This document shows, piece by piece, positions 6,430 to 6,831 of a stretch of 6,831 nt of DNA. How positions within the stretch are numbered: position 1 is the first letter of the stretch; the number at the start of each line of letters is the position of its first letter. The notes under the pieces are model-generated. The model saw only the letters and a list, made by a program, of their open reading frames with translations, made no database searches and had not been told where the DNA came from. This DNA comes from Acidiferrobacteraceae bacterium. Lineage in GTDB: Bacteria; Pseudomonadota; Gammaproteobacteria; Arenicellales; UBA868. Made by a program: the position numbers and the translations under genes. The stretch covers positions 1-6,831 of the forward strand of contig PBJL01000030.1 in the NCBI GenBank assembly GCA_002721105.1, in the 5' to 3' direction.

Positions 6430-6831
6430 ATGAGCAAAAATAGAATCTTTTCTGGAGTTCAGCCGACTGGTAGCCTTCATTTAGGTAACTATCTCGGCGC
6501 AATACGCAACTGGGTACGACTGCAAGACTCCTTCGAAGCAATCTACTGTGTCGTGGATCTTCATGCAATAACGGCCACGTACGACTCTAATGAGCTCGGC
6601 CATGCGACACGAGAAGTTACTGCTAGCCTTATAGCGGCAGGCATAGACCCAAAAAAATCGATTATCTTCAACCAATCAATGGTGAAAGAACATGCGGAAT
6701 TAGCATGGCTATTCAGCTGTGTAGCGAGAATTGGATGGTTAAATCGGATGACGCAATTCAAAGATAAAGCAGGTAAAAATAGAGAGCAAGCAACCGTTGG
6801 ACTATATGCTTACCCAGTACTGATGGCAGCC
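6430..6831 (+). CDS. trpS: Tryptophanyl-tRNA synthetase, N-terminal part (cut by window end)
   Basis: First 134 codons of a class I aminoacyl-tRNA synthetase that charges tRNA-Trp with tryptophan using ATP. The protein starts [24 protein letters not shown] contains the HIGH-equivalent ATP-binding motif at about residues 15-20. CVVDLHAIT, the [13 protein letters not shown] segment and the [14 protein letters not shown] segment are conserved TrpS blocks. About 200 residues, including the KMSKS motif, lie beyond the window edge; the frame is open to the last base, so this is not evidence of a broken gene. [16 protein letters not shown] and [12 protein letters not shown] follow the alphaproteobacterial form. 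It is divergent from the aldehyde dehydrogenase and is a housekeeping gene unrelated to the cluster. Confidence 0.96.
   Translation, partial: MSKNRIFSGVQPTGSLHLGNYLGAIRNWVRLQDSFEAIYCVVDLHAITATYDSNELGHATREVTASLIAAGIDPKKSIIFNQSMVKEHAELAWLFSCVARIGWLNRMTQFKDKAGKNREQATVGLYAYPVLMAA

Overview
The window holds a compact accessory metabolic cluster next to the start of a housekeeping gene. The clearest taxonomic clue is the partial tryptophanyl-tRNA synthetase at the right end. Its [16 protein letters not shown] stretch and the following [12 protein letters not shown] resemble alphaproteobacterial TrpS far more than the E. coli form. With the moderately AT-rich composition judged by eye, this suggests a Gram-negative, probably alphaproteobacterial and possibly marine organism. 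That placement is inference from one partial protein.

Layout: (1) Positions 80-943 (+) encode a PhyH-type Fe(II)/2-oxoglutarate dioxygenase. (2) Positions 960-2291 (+) encode a metal-dependent amidohydrolase starting at GTG, 16 nt after the dioxygenase stop. (3) A 94-nt gap follows and contains a doubtful 20-22 codon ORF. (4) Positions 2386-2676, 2666-3628 and 3625-4650 (+) are three overlapping genes: a stand-alone lipoyl-domain protein, then E1 alpha and E1 beta of an acetoin-dehydrogenase-type, thiamine-diphosphate-dependent complex. (5) A 117-nt convergent gap without a convincing terminator separates these from (6) a PuuC-like aldehyde dehydrogenase on the minus strand (4768-6270). (7) A 159-nt divergent region carries a 6-8-6 inverted repeat near the aldehyde dehydrogenase and a TATAAT box near trpS. 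(8) Positions 6430-6831 (+) are the 5' part of trpS.

The five plus-strand genes look like one transcription unit. E1 enzymes of the acetoin type cleave an alpha-hydroxyketone into an aldehyde and an acyl group carried on lipoate, and an aldehyde dehydrogenase can then oxidise the aldehyde. A plausible reading is a catabolic pathway in which the dioxygenase and amidohydrolase convert an unknown substrate into an acyloin-like intermediate. This is inference and no substrate can be named. The cluster lacks an E2 acyltransferase and an E3 in this window, and its only lipoyl carrier is a free 96-residue domain, which is its most unusual trait. No tRNA, rRNA, CRISPR array, insertion sequence or phage-like feature was seen, and no stretch over 300 bases lacks a gene.
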